A stretch of DNA of 52,312 nucleotides from CAYOEV01 sp964403075 (GCA_964403075.1 CAYOEV010000017.1:1-52312), one strand, 5' to 3'. Counted from the first letter of the stretch, positions 1-7,937 are shown. Translations and numbers: made by a program. Notes: generated from the letters alone by a model not told the origin.

Positions 1-15
1 ACGCTCTTCCGATCT
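1..15 (+). other. Illumina adapter remnant at the contig end
   Basis: The first 15 bases, ACGCTCTTCCGATCT, match exactly the 3' end of the standard Illumina TruSeq adapter. Native sequence begins abruptly at base 16 in the middle of a tRNA T-arm. This is library-derived sequence left untrimmed, not genomic DNA, and it marks the physical end of the assembled contig. Confidence 0.93.
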
Positions 16-37
16 GGTTCGAGTCCCTCCATCCGCA
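16..37 (+). tRNA. tRNA 3' fragment (T-arm and acceptor strand), probably tRNA-Leu
   Basis: GGTTCGAGTCC carries the invariant T-loop (TTCGAGT at 18-24). It is followed by the 3' T-stem strand CCCTC (25-29), the 7-base acceptor strand CATCCGC (30-36) and discriminator A (37). CCA is not encoded (CGA follows), which is common in Bacteroidota. The 5' two thirds of the gene are cut off by the adapter junction, so the anticodon is unknown. The implied acceptor 5' strand GCGGATG and discriminator A73 fit a tRNA-Leu, but this is only a guess. Confidence 0.8.
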
Positions 38-46
38 CGAATAAAC

Positions 47-100
47 AACCCTCTATCGCTGATGGAACTGGTCCGATCATCGAGAGGGTTTTATTTTTTT
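47..100 (+). terminator. Intrinsic terminator after the tRNA
   Basis: AACCCTCT (47-54) pairs perfectly with AGAGGGTT (83-90). The inner part can extend the stem imperfectly (TGATGG against CCGATCA). A T-rich tract follows at 89-100. The position directly after the tRNA and before tig fits termination of the tRNA transcript. Confidence 0.75.
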
Positions 101-120
101 AAACCATAACAAGCAGCAAC

Positions 121-1443
121 TTGGAAATTTCACTGGACAAACTTGCTAACAACGAGGCCTTAATTAAAATTAACCTAAAGCAGCAGGATTACCAACCTGC
201 AGTTGACGAAAAAATTCGGGACTACAGTAAAAAAGCCAACATCAAAGGTTTTCGCCCTGGTAAAGTCCCTCAAGGTCTCATCAAAAAATTGTACGGAAAA
301 TCCCTGGTAGTGGATGAAGTCAACCAGGTGCTTTCCAAGGAACTGACAGATTATTTGCGTAACAATGAATTGCAGTTCATTGGTGAGCCATTACCCAAAA
401 AGGAATCCCTCGATGCCATCGATTGGGACAACCCATCCAATTTTGAGTTTGAATATGAAATCGGCTATGCAAGCGATTTTGAAATAAAACTTGATAAACT
501 CAAAACTGAGCGGTACCACATAAAGATAGATGATGAAGTGATCAACGAAACCATCGAAAACCTGCAACGACAGTTTGGAGAACCCGAGGTGGCAAACCAG
601 GCAGAGGCCAAAGATTTTATTCACGCGCAAATAATCTCACCCGATGGAAAAATTGACAAGGAATTAAAAATAGACCTGAGAGAGGTAGATAAAAATGCTG
701 CCAAAAAATTGCTAGGTAGCGAAATAGACGACCAACTCTCGCTAGACCTCAGAAAGCTCTACAGCAATAGAACCCTGTTAAGAAGACAGTTGGGAATGAC
801 TGAGGATGAATTTAAAAAGGTAAAAACGAAGGGAACGGTATTCATTAAAGGAATTCAACGGATCAAGGAGGCCCCCGTGGACGAAAACTTATTTAACAAG
901 ACCTTCGGAGCCGGCAACGTGAAAGATTCGACCGACTTCAGGCAAAAAGTGCGCGACGTGGTGGAACGTAATTACAAGCAGGAAGAGCAGCAATTTTTTC
1001 GATACAAACTTCGGGAAACCTTGATAGACAAATCAAGAATAACCTTACCGAAAGCTTTCCTGAAAAAGTGGTTGAAGGAATCCAATGAAGAAATGACAGA
1101 TGAGCTGCTGGAACAAGAGTTCGATGGTTATGCCCGGGAACTTCAATGGTCACTGATCCGAAAAAAACTGGTAAAAGACCACGACATAAAAGTGGACCAG
1201 GAAGAAGTAGTGAATGAGGCCAAAACGCTCATTAGGCAGCAATTTCAATCTTCAGGCGTTACAGATGGCATCGAAGACCACCTCGACGCGTTTGCTACCA
1301 ACTACCTGAATGCAGAAAATGGCGACAATTACATGAAAGTGTACAACCAGGTGCAGCAAAATAAATTGATGGAGCTGCTCGAAAATGAGGTAACCATCAA
1401 GGACAAAGAGCTGACATTAGCGGCATTCCGGGAACTGGATTAA
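121..1443 (+). CDS. tig: Trigger factor (ribosome-associated chaperone)
   Basis: Trigger factor binds the ribosome at the tunnel exit and shields nascent chains. The 440-residue product carries the ribosome-binding signature GFRPGKVP at residues 43-50 in the N-terminal domain, then a divergent middle region where the FKBP-type prolyl isomerase domain sits in E. coli, and a long helical C-terminal domain with charged repeats. The middle domain lacks recognisable FKBP motifs, as is common in Bacteroidota, so isomerase activity is doubtful. The start is TTG: the frame is open back to base 103, no ATG or GTG lies upstream, and TTG places the N-terminus where the family begins. It precedes clpP-clpX in the same direction, a common arrangement. 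Confidence 0.95.
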   Translation: MEISLDKLANNEALIKINLKQQDYQPAVDEKIRDYSKKANIKGFRPGKVPQGLIKKLYGKSLVVDEVNQVLSKELTDYLRNNELQFIGEPLPKKESLDAIDWDNPSNFEFEYEIGYASDFEIKLDKLKTERYHIKIDDEVINETIENLQRQFGEPEVANQAEAKDFIHAQIISPDGKIDKELKIDLREVDKNAAKKLLGSEIDDQLSLDLRKLYSNRTLLRRQLGMTEDEFKKVKTKGTVFIKGIQRIKEAPVDENLFNKTFGAGNVKDSTDFRQKVRDVVERNYKQEEQQFFRYKLRETLIDKSRITLPKAFLKKWLKESNEEMTDELLEQEFDGYARELQWSLIRKKLVKDHDIKVDQEEVVNEAKTLIRQQFQSSGVTDGIEDHLDAFATNYLNAENGDNYMKVYNQVQQNKLMELLENEVTIKDKELTLAAFRELD

Positions 1444-1469
1444 AACGAACTCCGTTGCTCCGGGAATGT

Positions 1470-1481
1470 CTAAACGTTTAG
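1470..1481. promoter_or_regulatory. 12-bp perfect palindrome upstream of clpP
   Basis: CTAAACGTTTAG is a perfect palindrome in the tig-clpP spacer, 41 bp before the clpP ATG. It is followed by five T residues and by TAATTTTC (1489-1496), one mismatch from the Bacteroidota -7 box. It could be an operator or a very weak terminator. The sequence alone does not decide. Confidence 0.3.
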
Positions 1482-1522
1482 TTTTTCGTAATTTTCCATA
1501 AATATTCATTTACACAAAGCAC

Positions 1523-2188
1523 ATGAACACAAAGGAAGAATTCAAGAAATTCAGCCGCGAACATAAAGTCGGTACCACCACCTTCGAGAAATATGAAGGT
1601 CACATAGAAAATATGACCCGCTCCGTAATTGAGGAAAGACCCACCCGTTTTGCCGAAATTGATGTTTTCTCCCGTTTAATTATGGATAGAATTATTTTTC
1701 TGGGGATGGGAGTGGATGACAACATTGCCAACATCATCACGGCTCAATTGCTCTTCCTGGAGTCAGTCGACTCCAAAAAAGACATTCTTTTGTATATCAA
1801 CAGCCCTGGTGGACAAGTGTATGCGGGTTTAGGCATCTACGATACCATGCAATATGTTGGCCCTGATGTAGCCACCATCTGCACAGGGTTGGCCGCGTCC
1901 ATGGGTGCTGTACTGCTTGCCGGAGGCGCAGACAATAAGCGATCCGCACTTCCACATGCACGCATCATGATTCACCAGCCCATGAGTGGCATGCAGGGTC
2001 AGGCCTCTGACATGGAAATTTCCCTGAAGCAAACGCTGGAGGTCAAGAAAGATCTTTACAATATCCTGGCAAAACACAGTAAAAAGAGCTACGAAACCAT
2101 TGAAAAAGATTCCGATCGTGATTTCTGGATGCGGTCAGAAGAAGCCCAGAAATACGGTCTTATCGATGAAGTATTAAAGAAAAAGTAA
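1523..2188 (+). CDS. clpP: ATP-dependent Clp protease proteolytic subunit
   Basis: Serine peptidase (family S14) that forms the tetradecameric proteolytic chamber of ClpXP. The 221-residue protein shows the full catalytic triad at family spacing: Ser126 in GLAASMG, His151 in MIHQP, and Asp200 in DRDFW. The stretch INSPGG (92-97) lines the substrate-binding strand. The N-terminal region before about residue 35 is longer than the mature E. coli enzyme and is probably a propeptide. It lies 80 bp after tig and 3 bp before clpX, so clpP and clpX are very likely co-transcribed. Confidence 0.97.
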   Translation: MNTKEEFKKFSREHKVGTTTFEKYEGHIENMTRSVIEERPTRFAEIDVFSRLIMDRIIFLGMGVDDNIANIITAQLLFLESVDSKKDILLYINSPGGQVYAGLGIYDTMQYVGPDVATICTGLAASMGAVLLAGGADNKRSALPHARIMIHQPMSGMQGQASDMEISLKQTLEVKKDLYNILAKHSKKSYETIEKDSDRDFWMRSEEAQKYGLIDEVLKKK

Positions 2189-2191
2189 TTT

Positions 2192-3412
2192 ATGGCGCAG
2201 GTCACCTGTAGTTTTTGTGGTAGAAATAAGAAGGATGTCGACCTGATGATCTCAGGAATTCATGCCCACATATGCGACAAATGCATCACCCAGGCACAGC
2301 AAATCCTGAATGAAGAGGTCAAAACGAAGGCAGACCCGGACCATCCCTCCTTTAAGCTGATCAAGCCCAAAGACATGAAGCTCCATCTCGACGAGTTTGT
2401 AATCGGTCAGGATGAAGCCAAAAAATATCTATCTGTAGCCGTTTACAACCACTACAAAAGACTCATGCAACCCAGATCTGCCGAGGAGGTGGTCATAGAA
2501 AAGAGTAACATACTCATGGTAGGTCAGACGGGTACAGGCAAAACTTACCTCGCCCGTACAATGGCAAAAATTCTTCAGGTACCTTTCTGCATCGCGGATG
2601 CGACCGTACTTACAGAGGCGGGCTATGTGGGCGAAGACGTCGAGAGTATTCTCACCCGTTTGCTGCAGGCCGCAGATTATGACGTAGAAAGTGCGGAGCG
2701 CGGAATTGTCTACATTGACGAAATCGACAAAATTGCCCGCAAGTCCGACAATCCGTCCATTACCCGTGATGTGAGCGGTGAAGGTGTACAGCAAGCCTTA
2801 CTGAAATTATTGGAAGGCACCAGTATCAACGTGCCCCCGCAAGGCGGACGAAAGCACCCGGATCAAAAAATGATTTCCGTAAATACAGAAAACATCCTCT
2901 TCGTTTGTGGTGGTGCTTTCGATGGAATCAGTCGGGTCATTGCCAACCGCTTAAATACCAAACCGCTGGGGTTTAATTCGACCATGATTAAAGAAGTGGA
3001 CAAAGAAAATTTGCTGCAGTATGTAAATGCACAAGACATGAAGAATTTCGGGCTTATCCCCGAACTCATCGGACGACTACCGGTAATTACCCATTTAAAT
3101 CCGTTAGACCGGGATACGCTAAGGCAAATTCTCGTACAGCCCAAAAATGCGCTCATTAAGCAATACACCAAACTCTTCGAAATGGAAGGGGTCAAACTCT
3201 ATTTCCATGAAAAAGCCCTGGACTATATCGTGGACAAGGCCCTGGAATTCAAATTAGGTGCCCGTGGATTGCGAAGCATCTGCGAGGCCATCATCACCGA
3301 CGCCATGTTTGAGCTACCTTCCAATCCCGAGGTGAGAGAATTGAAGATCTCAAGGAACTACGCCGAAGGGAAATTCGAAAAATCAAAATTTAATCGACTC
3401 AGGGCCGCGTAG
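2192..3412 (+). CDS. clpX: ClpX, ATPase and unfoldase subunit of ClpXP
   Basis: AAA+ unfoldase that recognises tagged substrates and threads them into ClpP. The N-terminal zinc-binding domain has four cysteines (Cys6, Cys9, Cys28, Cys31). The AAA+ core has Walker A GQTGTGKT (111-118), pore loop GYVG (144-147) and Walker B VYIDEID (173-179). ARG at the start of sensor 2 is visible near the C-terminus (GARGLR). At 406 residues it is of normal length. It begins 3 bp after clpP. Confidence 0.97.
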   Translation: MAQVTCSFCGRNKKDVDLMISGIHAHICDKCITQAQQILNEEVKTKADPDHPSFKLIKPKDMKLHLDEFVIGQDEAKKYLSVAVYNHYKRLMQPRSAEEVVIEKSNILMVGQTGTGKTYLARTMAKILQVPFCIADATVLTEAGYVGEDVESILTRLLQAADYDVESAERGIVYIDEIDKIARKSDNPSITRDVSGEGVQQALLKLLEGTSINVPPQGGRKHPDQKMISVNTENILFVCGGAFDGISRVIANRLNTKPLGFNSTMIKEVDKENLLQYVNAQDMKNFGLIPELIGRLPVITHLNPLDRDTLRQILVQPKNALIKQYTKLFEMEGVKLYFHEKALDYIVDKALEFKLGARGLRSICEAIITDAMFELPSNPEVRELKISRNYAEGKFEKSKFNRLRAA

Positions 3413-3560
3413 GGGGAGATTAAAGAAACCAGCGAGAGTGGGCAATCTTTCTATTTACTTTTTCAGGGGGTCGTCGGACGTACTGTGGGAGACAGTATCC
3501 AGCAAAGTGTACAAATGAGATCAAGGGGTAGGGTATCATTCTACACCCAATCGCCACGAC

Positions 3561-4664
3561 TCACCCTGTGCCTCGCACAAAATGAAAAAGCTCAGCTGCG
3601 GCACGTTTTGAGGCTGGCTCAAATCCGATTTTTTCCTTGATCCGCTGGTATTCATCCAGCATGCTGGCGCAATACTGGTGATCATTTAACAAACAATTCA
3701 CCTCCTCGAGAATGACGGCAGCGTGATAGTCTTTCTGTATCATTTCCCGCACTACTTCTTTGCCGGCAATCAAATTCACTAATGAAATAAAATCAATTTT
3801 CACCAACCGCTTGCCTACTGCGTAGGTCAAAGCACTGGTCTTGTAGATAACCACCTGAGGCGCATTGAGCAGGCAGGCTTCCAATGTAGCCGTTCCGGAA
3901 GTCACCACTGCAGCATTGGCGTCTTTGAGTATGTCATAAGTTCGGCCATACACCACGCGCACATTTGCTAATCCATTGAGTGGGGCATACATCGCTTCGG
4001 GCAGATTGTCTACTCCTGCCACGACCCATTCATAATCAGGCCTGCTGTTAGCCAGGTCTGCCACCAGTGGAATGGCATAACCCACCTCTTGTTTGCGACT
4101 GCCGGGAAGTATGGCAATGACCGGTCGGTCTTTAATGGTCACGACTGGCTCATGCGCATGCTGCCGGACTTCATCCATCAGGGGATTGCCCACATAAGCT
4201 ACCTTAAAGTGATGCTTTTGATAAAAGGCTACCTCAAAGGGAAGAATAACCATCATGTGGTTTACATATGCCTTGATCTTTTTGATCCGACTTTCTTTCC
4301 AGGCCCAGATCTTGGGAGAAATGTAATAGCTCACTGGAAGCTGAAGCCCTTTGGCGTATTTTGCCATGCGCAGGTTAAACCCCGGAAAGTCTACCAATAC
4401 CAGTACATCAGGCTTTTCATCCCGAATCGCTTTTTCGCAGGCCCGGAATGTTTTTCTAATGGTGCCTAAATGGGTAAAGACTTCCCAAATACCCATGTAA
4501 GAATAAGCCGGGTACTGCTTAAGTATACGTACGCCCTGGACCTCCATCTGAGGTCCTCCATAACCCACCAATGCTGCCTCGTCATCAAGCCGCTTCAATT
4601 CTTTGGCCAGATTGGAGGCGTGCAGATCACCAGAGCGCTCACCGACAATAAAGAAGTACTTCAT
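3561..4664 (-). CDS. lpxB: Lipid-A-disaccharide synthase
   Basis: Glycosyltransferase (GT19) that joins UDP-2,3-diacylglucosamine and lipid X to give the lipid A disaccharide at the inner membrane. The protein is 367 residues from the ATG at 4664. An upstream in-frame ATG at 4691 would add nine residues, but the family begins at MKYFFIVGERSGD, so the inner start is chosen. The N-terminal GERSGDLH (8-15) is the family signature. Further features are KIWAWK in the middle and a donor-binding region with LPGSRKQEV and TSGTATLEA. With hldD and lptD it shows that the organism makes lipopolysaccharide. It is separated from the PTPS/queD gene upstream by 122 bp with nothing recognisable. Confidence 0.94.
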   Translation of the reverse strand: MKYFFIVGERSGDLHASNLAKELKRLDDEAALVGYGGPQMEVQGVRILKQYPAYSYMGIWEVFTHLGTIRKTFRACEKAIRDEKPDVLVLVDFPGFNLRMAKYAKGLQLPVSYYISPKIWAWKESRIKKIKAYVNHMMVILPFEVAFYQKHHFKVAYVGNPLMDEVRQHAHEPVVTIKDRPVIAILPGSRKQEVGYAIPLVADLANSRPDYEWVVAGVDNLPEAMYAPLNGLANVRVVYGRTYDILKDANAAVVTSGTATLEACLLNAPQVVIYKTSALTYAVGKRLVKIDFISLVNLIAGKEVVREMIQKDYHAAVILEEVNCLLNDHQYCASMLDEYQRIKEKIGFEPASKRAAAELFHFVRGTG

Positions 4665-4786
4665 GATAAGCTGCAAGATACAGGCTGCCAACCATTAGCA
4701 AAACCCAACACCAAAGTCATCAAGCAACTAATCGACAGCCCGAGATGAAATTTTTGGCCTGCCGCCACTACCCAAATTGTTTCAGG

Positions 4787-5203
4787 TCAACCAAAATACT
4801 CCACGTAGTTCCTGGGTGTTTCGTAGAGTTTCAAACTATGCAAAGTGGCGAAGGCCGACAATTCTTTCACTTTGAGTGCCAATCGGTCCCAAAATATTTT
4901 AACCACGTTCTCACAGGTCGGGATAATACCTTGTAGAAAAGGAACGTCCACATTCAGGTTGCGGTGATCCACTTGGTCGGTGAGGACTTCTTTCACCAGA
5001 TCCCCCAGTTTTTTCATATCTACCACAAAACCGGTTTCGGGATCCGGCTCTCCTTTCACCGTAACTATCAATTCAAAATTATGTCCATGCCAATTTTTGT
5101 TGGCACACGCCCCATACACCTCCTCGTTTTTCTGGTCTGACCAATCTTCACGATACAAGCGATGGGCAGCGTTGAAATGCTCCTTTCGACTCACAAACAC
5201 CAT
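4787..5203 (-). CDS. 6-pyruvoyl/6-carboxy-tetrahydropterin synthase family protein (PTPS/QueD)
   Basis: T-fold pterin enzyme acting on 7,8-dihydroneopterin triphosphate, giving either 6-carboxytetrahydropterin (queuosine pathway, QueD) or 6-pyruvoyltetrahydropterin (biopterin pathway). The protein is 138 residues. Zinc ligands are His14 and the pair His39/His41 in HGHN. The catalytic Cys33 sits in a CX5HGH arrangement, as in animal PTPS, whereas E. coli QueD has CX3HGH. Asp79-His80 and Glu128 (YET) complete the active site. A perfect TATCTTTG box four bases upstream rules out the in-frame ATG at 5218 and supports the start at 5203. queE, of the queuosine pathway, lies about 10 kb away at 14673, so a QueD role is possible. 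The motif leaves this open. Confidence 0.88.
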   Translation of the reverse strand: MVFVSRKEHFNAAHRLYREDWSDQKNEEVYGACANKNWHGHNFELIVTVKGEPDPETGFVVDMKKLGDLVKEVLTDQVDHRNLNVDVPFLQGIIPTCENVVKIFWDRLALKVKELSAFATLHSLKLYETPRNYVEYFG

Positions 5204-5207
5204 GTGG

Positions 5208-5215
5208 CAAAGATA
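5208..5215 (-). promoter_or_regulatory. Bacteroidota -7 promoter box for the PTPS/queD gene
   Basis: On the minus strand TATCTTTG, a perfect TAnnTTTG match, is followed by CCAC and then the ATG at 5203. Transcription from this box would start at or next to the start codon, giving a leaderless or nearly leaderless mRNA. Confidence 0.6.
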
Positions 5216-5220
5216 CAATC

Positions 5221-5440
5221 ATAGACCACTAAAAAGCCACCCGGTGTTCGCGGGGTGACCTTAACCGCTGCTACACACCTGTGGGCCCAATACCCAATTC
5301 CAAAATCAATCGATCTATTTACACAGGAATTGATCAGACACAATGAGCGATGCACATTCAGGTGCAATCAGGATTGCTTTAACCGACCACCTGAATGTGC
5401 CGCAGTGTTCGTTCCACTTAGCTGCGGAGAGAAAGACCGG
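5221..5440. other. Non-coding region with strong nested inverted repeats, possible structured RNA
   Basis: The 358-bp gap between the PTPS gene (start 5203) and hldD (start 5562) holds no convincing gene. It contains a perfect 13-bp inverted repeat (GCACATTCAGGTG at 5352-5364 and CACCTGAATGTGC at 5388-5400) with an inner hairpin GCAATC/GATTGC at 5364-5377. Others are CCGCAG/CTGCGG at 5400-5405 and 5422-5427, and CAATTCC/GGAATTG at 5294-5300 and 5327-5333. On the minus strand the region ends in a CACCC/GGGTG hairpin followed by GCTTTTT (about 5232-5262), resembling a terminator. A minus-strand small RNA ending just before the PTPS promoter would fit. I cannot assign a family. Confidence 0.35.
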
Positions 5441-5536
5441 AACCATTGAAAGAAATCATTTAGGCACCAGTAAAACAAAACCTGAATGCCTCTATAGGAG
5501 GATGCCGATGGTACCAGCAGCTACGGCCCGGATGGT

Positions 5537-5544
5537 TAACTTTG
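5537..5544 (+). promoter_or_regulatory. Bacteroidota -7 promoter box for hldD
   Basis: TAACTTTG is a perfect TAnnTTTG match, 17 bp before the hldD ATG. It implies a leader of roughly a dozen bases. No clear TTTG element is present at the -33 spacing. Confidence 0.5.
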
Positions 5545-5561
5545 CATAAAAGACAATAACC

Positions 5562-6518
5562 ATGATCATCGTAACTGGTGCGGCCGGCTTCATTGGAAGT
5601 AACCTGGCTCAAAAACTGAATAAGGAAAATTTCAACGACCTCATTCTGGTAGACCATTTTGGTATCCCAGAAAAAGACATTCATCTTGAAGGTGTACGCT
5701 ACTCAGAAAAAATAAACCGCGATGATCTATTCGCCTGGCTTGATGACCATTACGAGCATGTAGAATTCATCTTTCACATCGGTGCCAGAACGGATACCGC
5801 TGAATTCAACCGGGAAGTACTTTTCACGCTTAATACCGAATACACCAAACAAATATGGCAGCGGTGTGTAGCGTACCAAATTCCACTGATTTATGCGAGC
5901 TCGGCCGCCACCTACGGTTTGGGCGAACAGGGTTACGACGACGATGAATCCAAAATTCCAGCACTCCAACCCCTAAATCCCTATGGGGAATCCAAGCAGG
6001 CTTTTGATAAGTGGGCACTCGAGCAGGATGAAAAACCATTTTTCTGGGCAGGTCTAAAATTTTTTAATGTCTACGGCCCCGGAGAGTCACACAAAGGCCG
6101 CATGGCCTCAGTCATCTGGCATGCCTACCACCAAATCAAGGATACCCACGAAATGAAGCTGTTCCGCTCTCACCGCGAAGACATTGCAGATGGCCACCAA
6201 CAGCGGGACTTTGTGTTCGTGGAAGATCTGGTAGATGTAATGTACTGGCTCATGCACCACCGCAAAAACTCAGGCATCTACAACCTGGGCTCAGGACAGG
6301 CGCGTACCTTCCTGGATTTGGTGAAAGGCGTTTTTGCAGCCATGAAACTGCCGGAAAACATCTCTTTTATAGATACCCCTGAAGACATACGTGACAAGTA
6401 TCAGTACTTTACAGAAGCTAAAATGGACAAGTTGAAAGCCATCGGTTATCCCCATGACTTCACAAGCCTGGAAGAGGGCATTAACAAATATGTGAAGGCG
6501 CTGATAAACGGAAAATAA
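5562..6518 (+). CDS. hldD: ADP-L-glycero-D-manno-heptose 6-epimerase
   Basis: Short-chain dehydrogenase-like epimerase that converts ADP-D-glycero-beta-D-manno-heptose to the L,D form used for the LPS inner core. The 318-residue protein has the NADP-binding GAAGFIG motif at residues 6-12, the ASSAATYG segment (catalytic Ser near 114) and the catalytic YGESK (Tyr141, Lys145). Downstream FFNVYGPGESHKGRMASV and RDFVFVEDLVDV are characteristic of HldD rather than of general GalE-like epimerases. It stands alone on the plus strand, with its own promoter and a terminator after it. Confidence 0.93.
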   Translation: MIIVTGAAGFIGSNLAQKLNKENFNDLILVDHFGIPEKDIHLEGVRYSEKINRDDLFAWLDDHYEHVEFIFHIGARTDTAEFNREVLFTLNTEYTKQIWQRCVAYQIPLIYASSAATYGLGEQGYDDDESKIPALQPLNPYGESKQAFDKWALEQDEKPFFWAGLKFFNVYGPGESHKGRMASVIWHAYHQIKDTHEMKLFRSHREDIADGHQQRDFVFVEDLVDVMYWLMHHRKNSGIYNLGSGQARTFLDLVKGVFAAMKLPENISFIDTPEDIRDKYQYFTEAKMDKLKAIGYPHDFTSLEEGINKYVKALINGK

Positions 6519-6560
6519 CCGCCTTCATAAAGAAGCATCTACGGTAGCTTTCTCTGCTGA

Positions 6561-6629
6561 GATAATCAAAAATACTACGTAACCATCACTGGAGAACGTA
6601 AGAAAGTGGATGACTACTTAGTTAAATAA
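6561..6629 (+). other. Short open stretch without a start codon, possible gene remnant
   Basis: Between hldD and the terminator a 22-codon frame (GAT at 6561 to TAA at 6627) reads DNQKYYVTITGERKKV and onward, with protein-like composition but no start codon. A second frame just upstream reads HKEASTVAFSAEIIKN. Together they look like a frameshifted 3' remnant of a lost gene, but chance is a real alternative. Confidence 0.15.
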
Positions 6630-6660
6630 AAAAACCCCGCCGAATGGCGGGGTTTTCCTT
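6624..6660. terminator. Bidirectional terminator between hldD and the Calx-beta lipoprotein gene
   Basis: CCCCGCC (6635-6641), loop GAAT and GGCGGGG (6646-6652) form a perfect 7-bp GC stem. It is extended by AAAA/TTTT and flanked by an A-rich tract on the left and TTTT on the right. It can end transcription of hldD (+) and of the susCD operon (-), which converge here. Confidence 0.9.
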
Positions 6661-6679
6661 TGACGCTTCTGAAACCAGG

Positions 6680-7915
6680 TCAGAGGTCGTTATTGATTCG
6701 TATAATAATCTGGTTATTGGCTGTCGTTCCGATAATCTCGTTATCGGTGGTCGTGGCGGCACCCAAATCAAACGTAGCTACTACCCCATCTGTGGCATTA
6801 GATGCCAGAGATATCGGGAATACAGTTGAGGTACTCCCCGCAGGGACCTGCACCGTGGTAGGTGCAATAAAATCAGTGCCTGCTGTTGCCGTACTACCTC
6901 CGTTTAAGGTGATTGCCACGTCAACGTTGGCAAAAGCAGGAGAACCCGCCATGCTGGTTGTATCTGTTAACACCACATTCACAACGAAAGCACCATCGCT
7001 GACATTCACATCAATGGTATCTCCAGCTACGCTGAAGCCATACTCTTTGATGTCATCCGTCTGAGTTACCTGCAATGAATCCGTACCTAAATCAACCGTA
7101 CCACCGGTAACAGTTGGCGCACTGATAGAGAAGATCAGAGAATCCACACCATCAGGCGAGGTCGTAATCGCTCCATTGTCCGCCAATGCAAACTTGACCG
7201 AAGCTGAAGATTCTCCTGCCGCTATCGTTACCAATCCAGGTACCTCAGATTCTGCTGAATAAACCGGCGCCAATGCGGCGTCACCAGCAGCTGCCAGCGT
7301 AAAGCTAACAGCACTAGGCGCTGCAAAAGTAAGGTTTGCGGTAAACTCCACAGAGTCGGTGTCACTTTCAAACCGAGACACGCTGGACGCACTTAATGAC
7401 AAACCAAGTGCCACGTCAGCAACAGTAACTGTGGCAGTACGTAAAATATCTGTACCCCCACGTCCTACGGCAATAGACTCACCGCTCTCGTTTACTGCCG
7501 ATTCCAACCTCACGACGATTGTTTCATCTTCATCCTCTGTTAAATCATTCAACAAAACGATTTCCAGCGTTCCATCGTCGAAATCAGTGACATCTGAAGG
7601 GTCATGATCAATCGTAATCGTACCACCAGCAGCCGTAGCCCCTGCAATTGTGTAATCTGTGCCAAAAGTGGCCGTGCCACTTAACGAGTAAGTCACCGTG
7701 ATGTCTTCAAGAGTACCTCCCGGCACCTCGACATCAAGGGAAATCGTACCACCCTCAGCACCGCTGTCGTCCGCATCGGTCTGGTCACCAGCTGCATCGA
7801 ATGCCACTGAAGGAGGTAGTGCTTCTAACGAAAAGCCCTGATCTTCAATTTCGAAGTCCTCGCAAGAACTCAAAACGAAAACTGCGGCAAATAATATTAT
7901 AAATATATTTTTCAT
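6680..7915 (-). CDS. Calx-beta domain surface lipoprotein, third gene of the susCD operon
   Basis: A 411-residue lipoprotein. The signal peptide ends in lipobox LSSC with acylated Cys18, followed by acidic residues (EDFEIED), as in Bacteroidota lipoproteins exported to the cell surface. The rest looks like about three tandem beta-sandwich repeats of the Calx-beta kind (roughly residues 35-165, 170-285 and 290-411), with recurring elements such as GTATFGTDYT and GSTATAGTDF. The composition is rich in Asp, Thr, Ser and Gly, fitting calcium-stabilised sandwiches. It begins 22 bp after susD. It takes the position where SusE/SusF-like ligand-binding lipoproteins sit, and a similar ligand-binding or adhesion role is inferred. 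The substrate is unknown. Confidence 0.82.
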   Translation of the reverse strand: MKNIFIILFAAVFVLSSCEDFEIEDQGFSLEALPPSVAFDAAGDQTDADDSGAEGGTISLDVEVPGGTLEDITVTYSLSGTATFGTDYTIAGATAAGGTITIDHDPSDVTDFDDGTLEIVLLNDLTEDEDETIVVRLESAVNESGESIAVGRGGTDILRTATVTVADVALGLSLSASSVSRFESDTDSVEFTANLTFAAPSAVSFTLAAAGDAALAPVYSAESEVPGLVTIAAGESSASVKFALADNGAITTSPDGVDSLIFSISAPTVTGGTVDLGTDSLQVTQTDDIKEYGFSVAGDTIDVNVSDGAFVVNVVLTDTTSMAGSPAFANVDVAITLNGGSTATAGTDFIAPTTVQVPAGSTSTVFPISLASNATDGVVATFDLGAATTTDNEIIGTTANNQIIIRINNDL

Positions 7916-7937
7916 AAGTCTAAATCTCTTTCAGTGT

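Noticed and set aside
5237..5290. A tRNA-like minus-strand segment (GTAGCAGCGGTTAAGG resembles a D-arm) in the PTPS-hldD gap
   Set aside because: No T-loop, no acceptor stem and no anticodon arm of the right size follow, so it is not a tRNA.
5352..5400. Integron attC site
   Set aside because: The inverted repeat lacks the core-site pattern, and there is no integrase or cassette array.
5343..5549. Small plus-strand frames in the PTPS-hldD gap (about 65 residues)
   Set aside because: They run through the inverted repeats and the hldD promoter and have no protein-like pattern or signal.
5221..5561. RNase P, SRP or 6S RNA, or a preQ1 riboswitch, in the same gap
   Set aside because: None of the conserved cores I know for these RNAs could be found, and the spacing to the PTPS start does not fit a riboswitch.
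6660..7064. Long open frames antisense to the Calx-beta lipoprotein gene, and many similar frames antisense to susC, pyc and lysS
   Set aside because: The sense frames carry clear family motifs. The antisense ones have no domains or signal, and follow from codon composition of the real genes.
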